NCBI RefSeq assembly: GCF_004348525.1
Contig: NZ_SMKG01000001.1
Location: forward strand, 62,001 to 126,000
DNA: 64,000 nucleotides
From: Micromonospora sp. 15K316
Lineage (GTDB): Bacteria; Actinomycetota; Actinomycetes; Mycobacteriales; Micromonosporaceae
Direction: 5' to 3'
The first letter of the stretch is position 1, and the number at the start of each line of letters is the position of its first letter. Both the position numbers and the translations under genes were made by a program. Below the pieces are notes generated by a model. The model was not told where the DNA came from. It did not search any database and saw only the letters and a program-made list of their open reading frames with translations. Positions 42,559-51,030 of the stretch are shown here, one piece after another.

Positions 42559-43644
42559 TCAGCTCGGCACCACCGCCCGAGAGCGCGGGTAGTCGAGGTA
42601 GCCGTTGGCGCCTCCGGTGTAGAACGTCGCCGGGTCCGGATCGGTCTCGGGCAGTTCGTCGCGCCAGCGTTCGACGAGATCGGGGTTCGCGATCGCCGGC
42701 CGCCCGACGGCCACCGCGTCGGCGTCGCCCTGTGCGATCACGGCCGCCGCCCGGTCCCGGGTGCTCGTCGTGGAGAAGCCGGTGTTCACGACGAGTGGCG
42801 CGCCGACGCGGGTACGCAGCCGCTGCACGAGCGCCGACGCCGGCTCGGGGTGCACGACGCTGAGGTAGGCGAGGCCCAGCGGCGCGAGCCCGTCGGCGAG
42901 CGCGTCGTAGGTGGCGCGTACGTCGGCGGGGTCGGTCTCCAGGGCTCCCTGGATGTTCACCGCGGGCGAGAGCCGGATGCCGACCCGGGATCCGCCTATC
43001 TGCTCGGCCACGGCCGAGGCGACCTCGACGACGAAGCGTGCCCGCGCGTGCGGGCTGCCGCCGTACTCGTCGGTGCGGCGGTTCGCGCTGGGCGCGAGGA
43101 ACTGGTGCAGCAGGTACCCGTTCCCGGCGTGCAGCTCGACGCCGTCGAGTCCGGCGTCGATCGCCCGCTGGGCCGCGGCCACGAACTCGTCGCGTACGGC
43201 GGTCAGCTCGGACGGCGTGAGCGCGTGCGGTGTCGGGTAGGGCCGCTTGCGGTGGGCGGTGTGCACCTCACCGGTGACCGCGACGGCGCTGGGCGCGACG
43301 ATGCGGTCGGTTCCGGTGATGCTGGGGTGGGAGACGCGCCCGGCGTGCATGAGTTGCAGGACGATCCTGCCGCCGGCGGCGTGGACGGAGTCGGCGACGC
43401 GCCTCCAGCCGTCGCGCTGCCGTGGGGTGACGATGCCGGGCTGGTGGGGATAGGCGCGTGATTCGGGGCTGGGATAGGTGCCTTCGGTGATCACCAGTCC
43501 GAAGCCGGCCCGCTGGGCGTAGTACGTGGACTGGAGGTCGGTCGGCACTCCCGCCGCGTCGGCGCGGAGCCGGGTCATGGGTGCCATGACCAGGCGGTTC
43601 CGCAGTTTCAGGGCCCCCAGGTCGGTGGGTGTGAACAGGTTCAT
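42559..43644 (-). CDS. Old yellow enzyme-type flavin oxidoreductase
   Basis: FMN-dependent ene-reductase of 361 residues. The start MNLFTPTDLGALKLRNRLVMAPMTR is typical, HAGRVSH near 106 and GVELHAGNGYLLHQFLAPSANRRTDEYGG carry the substrate-binding His/Asn region and flavin contacts, and DAVAVGRPAIANPDLV binds the FMN phosphate. It reduces alpha,beta-unsaturated carbonyls or nitro-compounds with NAD(P)H. It is the last of four minus-strand redox genes divergent from a LysR gene. Confidence 0.92.
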   Translation of the reverse strand: MNLFTPTDLGALKLRNRLVMAPMTRLRADAAGVPTDLQSTYYAQRAGFGLVITEGTYPSPESRAYPHQPGIVTPRQRDGWRRVADSVHAAGGRIVLQLMHAGRVSHPSITGTDRIVAPSAVAVTGEVHTAHRKRPYPTPHALTPSELTAVRDEFVAAAQRAIDAGLDGVELHAGNGYLLHQFLAPSANRRTDEYGGSPHARARFVVEVASAVAEQIGGSRVGIRLSPAVNIQGALETDPADVRATYDALADGLAPLGLAYLSVVHPEPASALVQRLRTRVGAPLVVNTGFSTTSTRDRAAAVIAQGDADAVAVGRPAIANPDLVERWRDELPETDPDPATFYTGGANGYLDYPRSRAVVPS

Positions 43645-43765
43645 GGTCCGTTGTCTCTCGGTGAGGGTGCCCCCGCGGCGGATCGGCCGACCGGTCACCG
43701 GCCGGACACGGCCTCGTCCGGGCGGGGGCAGCGGGTTCTCGGCGTTCGCGCGGCAGCGCGCGGTG

Positions 43766-44722
43766 CTACTCGTGTCGGGCGGGGGCGGGAGTGGCGGCGG
43801 ACACGGCGAGGCGGACGTCGTCGAGGATCAGCGCGTGGTTGATCGCTCCGGCGACGAGCGCGCCGGCGCCGATCGAGATGGAGACGTTGGCCATGGCGTT
43901 GACCACGTTCCCGGCCGCCCAGACCCCGTCGATGCTGGTCCGTCCGTTCTCGTCGACGGTCACGAACGACCCCCACGGGTGCTCCGTCCGCTCCGCCCCG
44001 AGCTGCCGCAGCGGTTCGTCCCGGGGCACCAGACGCGGAATGGTGAAGATCGCGTCCAGCTCGATGAGCCGGCCGTCGGCCATCTCCACCCCGGCGACCC
44101 GGTCGTCACGGGAGACGACCCGCCGTACCGGGCCCTCCTCGACGCGGATGCCCCGGGCGTCGAACGCGGACCGGGTCTCGCCGCCGGGGGCGCCGACGGC
44201 GTCCGCGAGGTAGGTGATCGACGGCGACCACTGTCGCAGCAGCTGCGCCTGGAATTCGCTGGCCGGGCCGGTGGCGAGGATGCCGATCCGCCGGTCACGG
44301 ACCTCGTACCCGTCGCAGTAGGGGCAGACGGCGACGCCTCGGCCCCAGCGTTCGGCGAGGCCGTCGAGTTCGGGGAGCTCGTCGCGAGCGCCGGTCGTCA
44401 CCAGGAGTGTGCGGGCTCGGACGATCGCACCGTCGGCGGTCTCGACGGCGAATCCGTCGCCGTCCCGGCGGGTGAGCGTCGCCGTCGTGGTGAGGATCGT
44501 GCCGCCGTAGGACTCGACTTCGCGCCGCCCGATGGACAGCAGGTCGGCGGGCGGTCGGCCGTCGTGGCCGAGGACGCCGTGCATGTGTGCGGCGAATCTG
44601 TTGCGAGGCGTGCCTGCGTCGAGGACGACCACCCGCCGGCGGGCTCGGCCGAGCATCAGGGCGGCGCTCAGCCCCGCGCTCCCGCCGCCGATCACGGCCA
44701 CGTCCCAAGAAATCTCGTTCAT
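43766..44722 (-). CDS. Thioredoxin-reductase-like flavoprotein with CPYC site
   Basis: FAD/NAD(P)H oxidoreductase of 318 residues. The N-terminal DVAVIGGGSAGLSAALMLGRAR binds FAD, GVAVCPYCDGYEV is a CPYC redox centre near residue 136, and DGVWAAGNVVNAMANVSISIGAG is the second FAD motif. This is the two-domain TrxB/bacillithiol-disulfide-reductase type seen in actinomycetes. I start at ATG 44722; the longer frame runs into the hairpin region. Likely role: thiol or quinone reduction alongside the old yellow enzyme. Confidence 0.88.
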   Translation of the reverse strand: MNEISWDVAVIGGGSAGLSAALMLGRARRRVVVLDAGTPRNRFAAHMHGVLGHDGRPPADLLSIGRREVESYGGTILTTTATLTRRDGDGFAVETADGAIVRARTLLVTTGARDELPELDGLAERWGRGVAVCPYCDGYEVRDRRIGILATGPASEFQAQLLRQWSPSITYLADAVGAPGGETRSAFDARGIRVEEGPVRRVVSRDDRVAGVEMADGRLIELDAIFTIPRLVPRDEPLRQLGAERTEHPWGSFVTVDENGRTSIDGVWAAGNVVNAMANVSISIGAGALVAGAINHALILDDVRLAVSAATPAPARHE

Positions 44723-44787
44723 GCGCCCACGGTGCGTCAGCGTGGGCCCCAGCTGCAAACCGAGTTGCGAGATCAGCAAATCGCCCA

Positions 44788-44840
44788 GGGGATCTTGGAC
44801 GTGCCGGGTCCCAGACGGGCACGAACCGTCCAAGATCCCC
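44788..44840 (-). terminator. Large hairpin between SDR and flavoprotein genes
   Basis: A perfect 14-bp inverted repeat (44788-44801 with 44827-44840) encloses a 25-nt loop in which TGCC/GGCA can pair further. It lies after the stop of the minus-strand SDR gene and before the flavoprotein gene, so it probably terminates or attenuates the upstream pair. Confidence 0.72.
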
Positions 44841-44866
44841 CTTATCCCGACGCGACCGGGGCAGGG

Positions 44867-45661
44867 TCAGCGGCCGGCCAGCAGGTCGCCGGTCAGTGTC
44901 CGGAGCCGCCGCCGGTACTCGGGGTCGTAGGCCGCCGCCGCGGCGCGCGCCTCCTGCCCGCTGTCGAAGTAGCGGCCGGTGACGCCGGCCAGCTCGACTC
45001 CGTCGACCAGCCGCCGCACGGCCGACACCCCCTTCTCCAGGGTGTCGACGAACTCCATCCCCGAACGGGTCGACATGCTCGTCGGCATGTACGACGCCGG
45101 GTGGACGCTGTTCGCGGTGACGGCGGTGCCGGCGAGCTCGTCGGCCAGATCCAGGGTGTGGCAGATCAACGCGAGCTTGGCGCGGCTGTAGGCGGCCGGC
45201 TCGTGGAAGTCGCGTACGAACTGCGGGTCGTCGAAGTCGATAGGCTGCTGGCCGATCGAGGCCACGTTCACCACCCGGCCCGCCGGGCTGCGGCGCAGCA
45301 GTGGGAGCAGTTCCCGGGTCAGCAGCACCGGTGCGAGGTAGTTGACGGCGAGGCGCAGTTCGTACCCGTCCCGGGAGAGCTGACGGGTCCTGCCGTCCAC
45401 GTGGAAGCCGACACCGGCGTTGTTGACCAGCACGTCCAGCCGGTCGTGCTCCCGCGTGACCTCCGCGGCGAGGCGCTTCACCTCGTCCAGGGAGGAGAAG
45501 TCGGCCCGCAGCGGAATCCCGCCGGTGGCCCGCGCGACCTCCGCGAGCCGGTCGGCGTCGCGGCCGTGCAGCAGGAGCCGGTGCCAGCCGCCGGCCGCGA
45601 GCTCCTCGGCCAGGGCACGGCCCAGGCCGTCGGACGCTCCGGTGATCAAGATCAGTGACAT
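44867..45661 (-). CDS. Short-chain dehydrogenase/reductase
   Basis: Classical SDR of 264 residues. The cofactor motif is TGASDGLGRAL, an Arg after strand 2 (LHGRDADRL) suggests NADPH, NNAG is at about 80-83, and the catalytic residues are S (VASIGQQ) and YSRAK. It closely resembles the group annotated as protochlorophyllide-reductase-like or retinol-dehydrogenase-like SDRs. It starts 25 bp after the PfpI gene and is likely co-transcribed. Substrate unknown. Confidence 0.88.
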   Translation of the reverse strand: MSLILITGASDGLGRALAEELAAGGWHRLLLHGRDADRLAEVARATGGIPLRADFSSLDEVKRLAAEVTREHDRLDVLVNNAGVGFHVDGRTRQLSRDGYELRLAVNYLAPVLLTRELLPLLRRSPAGRVVNVASIGQQPIDFDDPQFVRDFHEPAAYSRAKLALICHTLDLADELAGTAVTANSVHPASYMPTSMSTRSGMEFVDTLEKGVSAVRRLVDGVELAGVTGRYFDSGQEARAAAAAYDPEYRRRLRTLTGDLLAGR

Positions 45662-45686
45662 GTTCCGAGTCCTTCGGGTGCGACGG

Positions 45687-46388
45687 TCAGGCCGGGCCGA
45701 GCCGTCCGAGCAGGGCGGCGGCCAGCTCGGCCGATGAGCCGGGGTTCTGGCCGGTCAGGAGATTGCGGTCGGTCACCACGTGCGACGACCACGCCGGGGC
45801 CTCGATGAAGTGCGCACCGAGCGCGACCAGCCGGTCCTGGAGCAGCCACTCGGCGCGGTCGGCGAACCCGGTCAGGGTCTCCTCGGCCCGGGTGAAGCCG
45901 GTCAGCCGGTAGCCGCGCAGCGGCGAGACGGCGTCCGGGCCCTCGGTCGCCAGCAGGGCCGCCACGCCGTGGCACACCAGGGCCAGGGGCCGGCCGGAGT
46001 CCAGGGTCTCGATGATCACCCGGGCGGACCGGGGATCGCCGGAGAGGTCCTCCATCGGGCCGTGACCCCCCGGGTAGAAGACCGCCGAGTAGTCGGCCGG
46101 GTGGACGTCGGCCAGCGCCAGCGGCCGGCGCAGCGCCGCAGCGCCGTCGAGGACCGCGGCGACCGCCTCGGCGCCCTGTGGGCCGCCGTTGAACTCGGGG
46201 GCCAGGCTGACCCGGTCCACGGTCGGCACCACTCCGCCCGGCGTGGCGACGGTCACCTCGTGCCCGGCCTCGGTGAGCGCGCGGTACGGGGCGGCGAACT
46301 CCTCGGCCCAGAAGCCGGTGGGGTGCTGTTCACCGTCGGCCAGGGTCCAGTGGTCGGCGCCCGTCATGACGAACAAGATCTTTGCCAC
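45687..46388 (-). CDS. DJ-1/PfpI family protein
   Basis: A 233-residue DJ-1/PfpI-fold protein of the Hsp31-like subgroup. The nucleophile elbow is ALVCHGVAALL with the reactive Cys, an upstream Glu (AEEFAAPY) and YPGGHGPMEDL complete the usual site. Members act as glyoxalase III, deglycase or stress chaperones; the redox genes beside it support a carbonyl-stress role. It is divergent from the LysR gene across 124 bp, which probably carries the shared control region. Confidence 0.87.
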   Translation of the reverse strand: MAKILFVMTGADHWTLADGEQHPTGFWAEEFAAPYRALTEAGHEVTVATPGGVVPTVDRVSLAPEFNGGPQGAEAVAAVLDGAAALRRPLALADVHPADYSAVFYPGGHGPMEDLSGDPRSARVIIETLDSGRPLALVCHGVAALLATEGPDAVSPLRGYRLTGFTRAEETLTGFADRAEWLLQDRLVALGAHFIEAPAWSSHVVTDRNLLTGQNPGSSAELAAALLGRLGPA

Positions 46389-46512
46389 TCAACTCACTCC
46401 GTTGCTCGTTCCGGACCGAGGGCCCGGAGTCCTGTCCTCGGCGCTGATCGCGCCTGTTCACGGGCTCGACGCTAGGCCGACGTGCGCTCAGTCAGCCAAT
46501 AGGATTACCGGC

Positions 46513-47427
46513 ATGGCCCCAAAGAATTCCGATGGCTCGCACCAGCTGGACCTCACCCAGCTGCGCACCTTCCTGGCCGTCTACCGGGCTGGTTCCCTCA
46601 CCGAGGCCGCCCGCCGTCTCGGCCTCGCGCAGCCGACCGTGACGGGTCAGATCCGCGCGCTCGAACAGCAACTGGATCGCCAGCTCTTCGAGCGGCTGCC
46701 GCGTGGGGTCGTACCGACCGCCGTCGCCACCGACCTCGCCGCCCGGATCTCGGCTCCGCTGGACGAACTCGCAGTGGTGGCCGACCGGAACGCCTCGGCG
46801 CCCACCGAGCCGGTGCACCTGGGCGGCCCCGCCGAGCTGCTGGCCGTCCGGATCCTGCCCGTGCTCGCGCCGCTCGTCGCCGAGGGCGTACGGCTACGTG
46901 TCACGCCGGGACTCGCCGACGACCTGCTCGACGGCCTGCGCGCGGGGCGCCTGGACCTCGTCCTGTCCGCTCTCCGGCCGCGCGGGCGCTCCGTGCTGGC
47001 AGCGCCGCTCATGGACGAGGAGTTCGTTCTCGTCGGCGCGCCGGCGTGGCACGCACGGATCGGCCCGCTCGGCCCGGACGACGCCACCGCCCTCGACGGC
47101 GTACCACTGATCAGCTACGCGGAGGACGTGCCGATCCTGCGCCGCTACTGGCGCCACGTCTTCCGCCAGCGGCTGAGCGCGCGGCCCGCTCTCGTGGTGC
47201 CCGACCTGCGGGGCGTGCTGGCCGCGGCCGTGGCGGGCGCGGGCGTCACGGTGCTGCCGCGCTACCTCTGCACGGAGGAGCTGCGCACGGGGGCGCTTGT
47301 CGCGCTGCTCGAACCGGAGGATCCGCCGATCAACACCGGATTCATCGCCCAACGCGCGACCACCACACTGCGCCCCGAGGTGCTCCGGGTGCGCGACGCG
47401 ATCCGGCAGGCCGCCCGCGAGTGGTGA
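46513..47427 (+). CDS. LysR family transcriptional regulator
   Basis: A 304-residue LysR-type regulator. The winged HTH (LDLTQLRTFLAVYRAGSLTEAARRLGLAQPTVTGQIRALEQQL) is at about residues 11-55, followed by a coinducer domain. ATG 46513 lies close after ATTACC without a good ribosome site. Its divergent position next to the PfpI-SDR-flavoprotein-OYE genes is the classical LysR arrangement, so it probably activates them in response to an electrophile or oxidant (inference). Confidence 0.9.
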   Translation: MAPKNSDGSHQLDLTQLRTFLAVYRAGSLTEAARRLGLAQPTVTGQIRALEQQLDRQLFERLPRGVVPTAVATDLAARISAPLDELAVVADRNASAPTEPVHLGGPAELLAVRILPVLAPLVAEGVRLRVTPGLADDLLDGLRAGRLDLVLSALRPRGRSVLAAPLMDEEFVLVGAPAWHARIGPLGPDDATALDGVPLISYAEDVPILRRYWRHVFRQRLSARPALVVPDLRGVLAAAVAGAGVTVLPRYLCTEELRTGALVALLEPEDPPINTGFIAQRATTTLRPEVLRVRDAIRQAAREW

Positions 47428-47490
47428 CTCCCGGGCACACCCTGCCTCGCGGTGCACCCGCCTCGCGCGGCCGTCCCTATGATCCGGCAC

Positions 47491-48123
47491 ATGGCATTGC
47501 TGCACCGGGCGGACGTACGCCCCACGAAGCTCGAACTCCTCGCCGCCTGGCTGCCCGACCGCCCCTGGTTCCAGGGGGAGGCGGGCGCCGAGCTGGAGCG
47601 GGTTGCCGCGTACCGCTTCGACGACCCGGCGGGCGAGGTCGGGATCGAGACCCTGCTGGTACGCGCCGGCGCCGGGCCGGTCCACCAGGTGCCGCTGACC
47701 TACCGCGGCGCGCCGCTGGACGCTGCGCGGCGGTGGCTCGTCGGCACGTGTGAGCACTCGGTCCTCGGACGCCGGTGGGTCTACGACGCCTGCGGCGACC
47801 CGGTCTACGCCGCGGCCCTCGCGAGGGCCGTCCTCACCGGAGCGGGACAGGTCGAGGAGTACTTCGAGGTGGACGGGGTGCGCGAGGTACGGCCGCAGAG
47901 CATGACAATCGTCGCGGACGGCCCGCGACCGGTCGCCGTACCCGAGTTCGGCCCGATCGAGCAGGCGCAGGAGGGCGACCCGACCCGGATCGTCGGCGAG
48001 GCGGTCGAGTTGGCCGTGGTCCGGCGCCTCGGCGAGCACACCGAGCTGCCCGGAAGCCGGCTGACCGGGTCCTGGGAGGGACAGCCCGCCGCGCTGCCGT
48101 TGGCGTACGTCTCGCCGCGCTGA
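47491..48123 (+). CDS. Maltokinase N-terminal cap-like protein
   Basis: A 210-residue cytoplasmic protein resembling the N-terminal cap domain of actinobacterial maltokinase, without the kinase domain. Typical text is TKLELLAAWLPDRPWF, YRFDDPAGEVGIETLLVRAG, HQVPLTYRGAPL and VLGRRWVYDACGDPVYAAALA. Stand-alone versions are common in actinomycetes and have no assigned function. I place the start at ATG 47491, as TATGAT at 47477-47482 looks like a -10 box and would give a leaderless transcript; ATG 47479 is the alternative. It ends 4 bp before the convergent monooxygenase gene. Confidence 0.8.
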   Translation: MALLHRADVRPTKLELLAAWLPDRPWFQGEAGAELERVAAYRFDDPAGEVGIETLLVRAGAGPVHQVPLTYRGAPLDAARRWLVGTCEHSVLGRRWVYDACGDPVYAAALARAVLTGAGQVEEYFEVDGVREVRPQSMTIVADGPRPVAVPEFGPIEQAQEGDPTRIVGEAVELAVVRRLGEHTELPGSRLTGSWEGQPAALPLAYVSPR

Positions 48124-48127
48124 CCGG

Positions 48128-49504
48128 TCAGCGAGCCCGCCGGTTCGCCCGGAGGGCACCCAGGATCACGCCCGGAGTGATCAGCGAGTTCGGGTGTTCC
48201 CGCATGGAGACGACCTGGTTGAACCGCCGGGCGACGGCCACGTCCGTCACGGTCGCCGCGACGATCTGCCCGCTGAGCCAGCTACGGAGCCGGTAGGCGC
48301 GCGGATAGGGGCCGTCGACGTGCGGCAGCGCGAGGTCGGCGGAGGTCGACGTCGACCAGGCGGCGTCGACCACCACCTCCTGCAGGGCGAGGAACGCCCG
48401 CGCGGGCTCGCTGAGGTCGGGCGCCGACCGCAGGTACGTCGAGAGGCAGGCGGCGTGCAGGGTGGCGGCGGTGATGCCTTGCCCGTACACCGGGTTGAAC
48501 GACGCCACCGCGTCGCCGACGGCGACGAGCCGGGCGGGGAAGCGCGCCAGCGCGTGGAAGTCACGCCGCCGGCTGTCGGCGTGGCGGTACGTCTGGACGT
48601 CACCGAGCAGTTCGTTCTCGACGACCGCGCCGAACTCCGGCGGGAACTGCTCGCGCATCCGGCGGACGAAGTCCGCCGCGGTGCGTCCCGGGCGGTTCTC
48701 CCCGTAACCGGCCATCATGGCCATCCACCGGTCGCCCTCCACGGCGAAGTACGCGGCCCCGGCCACGTCCGACGAGACGCGGGGACTGTGCAGCGCCAGG
48801 GCGAGGGCGGGCCGCGGGTTGGGCTCGCGTCGCCGGAACATCGCCGTCGCGTAGTTCAGGTTGACGGTCATCCGTCGCAGGACAGGCCGCTCCCAGCCGG
48901 CCTGGGCGAGCCAGTCGGAGAGCCGGCTCGACCGTCCCATGGCGTCCACCACGAGGTCGGCGCTCTCGACGCCGGGCGCGCCGCCGTCGTCGATCCGGAC
49001 TCCGGTGACCGCGGCGCCGTCGAAGACGAGGCCCGTGGCCCGGGCGGTCGCGGTCTTCACGTTGGGCAGCCGGAGCACCCGACGGCGGATCAGCCCCTCC
49101 AGGAAGGGCCGGGTGCCGGCCAGGCTGTCCGCGTCGTCGGGGACGACGACCTTTCTCCGGCCGTCGAGGTAGTTCCGCCTGCTCGCCGGTGGCGCCTCGA
49201 TCGCCCCCTGGTCGAGGGCCTCGTCGCGGAAGCCCGGGAACAGGTGCTCGAGCTGGAGGAATCCGCCGGGCAGCAGGGCGTGCAGCTGGGTCCCCTGTGG
49301 CACGCCGGGCCGGGCGCCGGTCGTGTGCAGGTCGTCGCGGTCGATGATGACGACGCTCTCCGCGTGCTCGGACAGCACCCGGGCGGCCAGCAACCCGGCG
49401 ACGCTGCCGCCGACCACGGCGGCCGTACCCATGATCGGACGTGCCTGTTCCGGTGGCCGTACCGCGTTCAGTTCCGCGAAGATCCGGGCCGGGGAGGGTG
49501 CCAT
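48128..49504 (-). CDS. FAD-dependent monooxygenase/oxidoreductase
   Basis: Flavoprotein of 458 residues. The Rossmann motif is AAVVGGSVAGLLAARVLSEHAESVVIIDRD, VVDAMGRSSRLSDWL is the middle DG-like motif, and LVAVGDAVASFNPVYGQGITAATLHA is the second FAD motif, as in squalene-epoxidase-like and tetracycline-type hydroxylases of actinomycetes. ATG 49504 has a GGAGGAG site. It is divergent from an aldo/keto reductase, and the 27-bp palindrome at 49686-49712 lies between them, so both may be under one repressor. Substrate unknown. Confidence 0.87.
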   Translation of the reverse strand: MAPSPARIFAELNAVRPPEQARPIMGTAAVVGGSVAGLLAARVLSEHAESVVIIDRDDLHTTGARPGVPQGTQLHALLPGGFLQLEHLFPGFRDEALDQGAIEAPPASRRNYLDGRRKVVVPDDADSLAGTRPFLEGLIRRRVLRLPNVKTATARATGLVFDGAAVTGVRIDDGGAPGVESADLVVDAMGRSSRLSDWLAQAGWERPVLRRMTVNLNYATAMFRRREPNPRPALALALHSPRVSSDVAGAAYFAVEGDRWMAMMAGYGENRPGRTAADFVRRMREQFPPEFGAVVENELLGDVQTYRHADSRRRDFHALARFPARLVAVGDAVASFNPVYGQGITAATLHAACLSTYLRSAPDLSEPARAFLALQEVVVDAAWSTSTSADLALPHVDGPYPRAYRLRSWLSGQIVAATVTDVAVARRFNQVVSMREHPNSLITPGVILGALRANRRAR

Positions 49505-49685
49505 CCTTCTCCTCCAGGGTGGGGGTGCTGCGCTCCCGCATCCTCTCAGGGCCGATGGCAGACCAGGTCGCCGGGCAGCGCGGCTGATTCCATCGACCTC
49601 GATCCGGCGACCTTTGGACAGCTTCCAGAGCATTGGTCGTTTTGTCGGCTTCGGCAGCCACCGTCAGCCGCGTGTAGCATTCGGC

Positions 49686-49712
49686 CGGACACCATGTCCG
49701 ACATTGTGTCCG
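49686..49712. promoter_or_regulatory. 27-bp near-perfect palindrome (repressor operator)
   Basis: Arms CGGACACCATGTC (49686-49698) and GACATTGTGTCCG (49700-49712) flank a single central C and mismatch at only one pair. Size and symmetry suit a TetR-type repressor binding as two dimers. It lies 56 bp before the aldo/keto reductase start. No adjacent regulator gene is present. Confidence 0.75.
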
Positions 49713-49767
49713 CGTGCTCGGCGCACGGCACATGCGCGCGGCGGAAGACGACCAATTGGAGCGTTAG

Positions 49768-50808
49768 GTGAAGTATCGGCTTTTGGGGCGTACGGGCGTG
49801 TGGGTCTCCGAGATCTCGCTCGGGACGATGACGTTCGGCGGCGAGGGACACCCGGTCTTCGGCAAGCTCGGCGCGCTCGGGCAGGAAGAGCTCGACAGGA
49901 TGCTCGGCGTGGCCCTCGACGCCGGCGTGAACTTCATCGACACGGCCGACGTCTACGCCGACGGCGAGAGCGAGGAGATGGTGGGCCGGGCGATCAAGCA
50001 GCGCCGGCGCGACATCGTCCTCGCCACCAAGCTCCTCGCCCCCGTCGGGCCCGGCCCCAACGATCAGGGCCTCACCCGCCTGCACGTGATGCGCGCGCTG
50101 GAGGACAGCCTGCGCCGGCTGCAGACCGACTACATCGACGTGTACCACATCCACAACTACGACCACCTGACGCCGATGGAGGAGACGCTGGCCGCCCTCG
50201 ACGACGCGGTACGTCAGGGCAAGGTCCGCTACATCGCAAGCTCCAACCTCGCGGCCTGGCAGGTCAGCAAGGCCCTGGGCATCTCCGCACGACAGGACCG
50301 GGCCCGGTTCGTCGCCAACCAGATCCACTACTCGCTGGTGTCCCGCGACGCCGAGCGCGACCTCGTGCCGATGGCCGAGGACGAGGGAGTGAGCCTCACG
50401 GTGTGGAGCCCGCTCGCCGGCGGCTTCCTCTCCGGCAAGTTCAAGCCGGGCAGCACCGACAGCGCGGAGGTCTCCCGGCGCAGCCAGGTCGGTGGCGACT
50501 TCGTCCAGTTCGACGAGGAGAAGGGCCACCAGATCGTCGACGTGCTGCGCGCCGTCGCGGCCCGGCACGAGGTGAGCCCGGCCCGGGTCGCGATCGCGTG
50601 GGTGCTCGCCCAGCGGGCGATCACCAGTGTCATCGTCGGCGCCCGCCGGATGGACCAGCTCACCGACAACCTCGCCGCCGCCGACCTGACGCTGACCGAG
50701 CAGGACCTCGCCGAACTCGACGCGGTGAGCCGTCCGCCGGTGGCCTACCCGAACTGGATCCAGGAGAGCTTCGGGCCGGTCCGGATCCCGGCCGCCAACC
50801 AGGGGTAG
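49768..50808 (+). CDS. Aldo/keto reductase
   Basis: NADPH-dependent aldo/keto reductase of 346 residues. The catalytic tetrad is visible: D (FIDTADVYADG) with the adjacent Y, K (LATKLLAP) and H (YHIHNYDHL, His where usual). C-terminal VIVGARRMDQLTDNLAA binds the cofactor phosphate. It belongs to the YajO/Gpr-like group that reduces aldehydes and ketones. GTG 49768 has GGAG six bases ahead. A hairpin at 50859-50892 follows. Confidence 0.92.
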   Translation: MKYRLLGRTGVWVSEISLGTMTFGGEGHPVFGKLGALGQEELDRMLGVALDAGVNFIDTADVYADGESEEMVGRAIKQRRRDIVLATKLLAPVGPGPNDQGLTRLHVMRALEDSLRRLQTDYIDVYHIHNYDHLTPMEETLAALDDAVRQGKVRYIASSNLAAWQVSKALGISARQDRARFVANQIHYSLVSRDAERDLVPMAEDEGVSLTVWSPLAGGFLSGKFKPGSTDSAEVSRRSQVGGDFVQFDEEKGHQIVDVLRAVAARHEVSPARVAIAWVLAQRAITSVIVGARRMDQLTDNLAAADLTLTEQDLAELDAVSRPPVAYPNWIQESFGPVRIPAANQG

Positions 50809-50858
50809 CCTCCACCGTCGCGGCGGGACCACCACCCGCCCGAGGGCGAACCTCCACT

Positions 50859-50892
50859 CGGCCGGGGTCGATCCGACGATCGACCCCGGCCG
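50859..50892 (+). terminator. Hairpin terminator after aldo/keto reductase gene
   Basis: A perfect 15-bp stem (50859-50873 with 50878-50892) and the loop CGAC lie 50 bp after the stop. Confidence 0.82.
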
Positions 50893-51030
50893 GTCTCTTC
50901 GTCGCGGATCCGGCACCGGAGATCTGTACAGCCGGCGACCGCTCCCTTCCGCTCGGTTGCCGAGGGCACTACGGTCGCTTCCACGTGCACCAGCTCCCGG
51001 CGTAGCGCCGCAGCAGCGGAAGGGGTCGTC

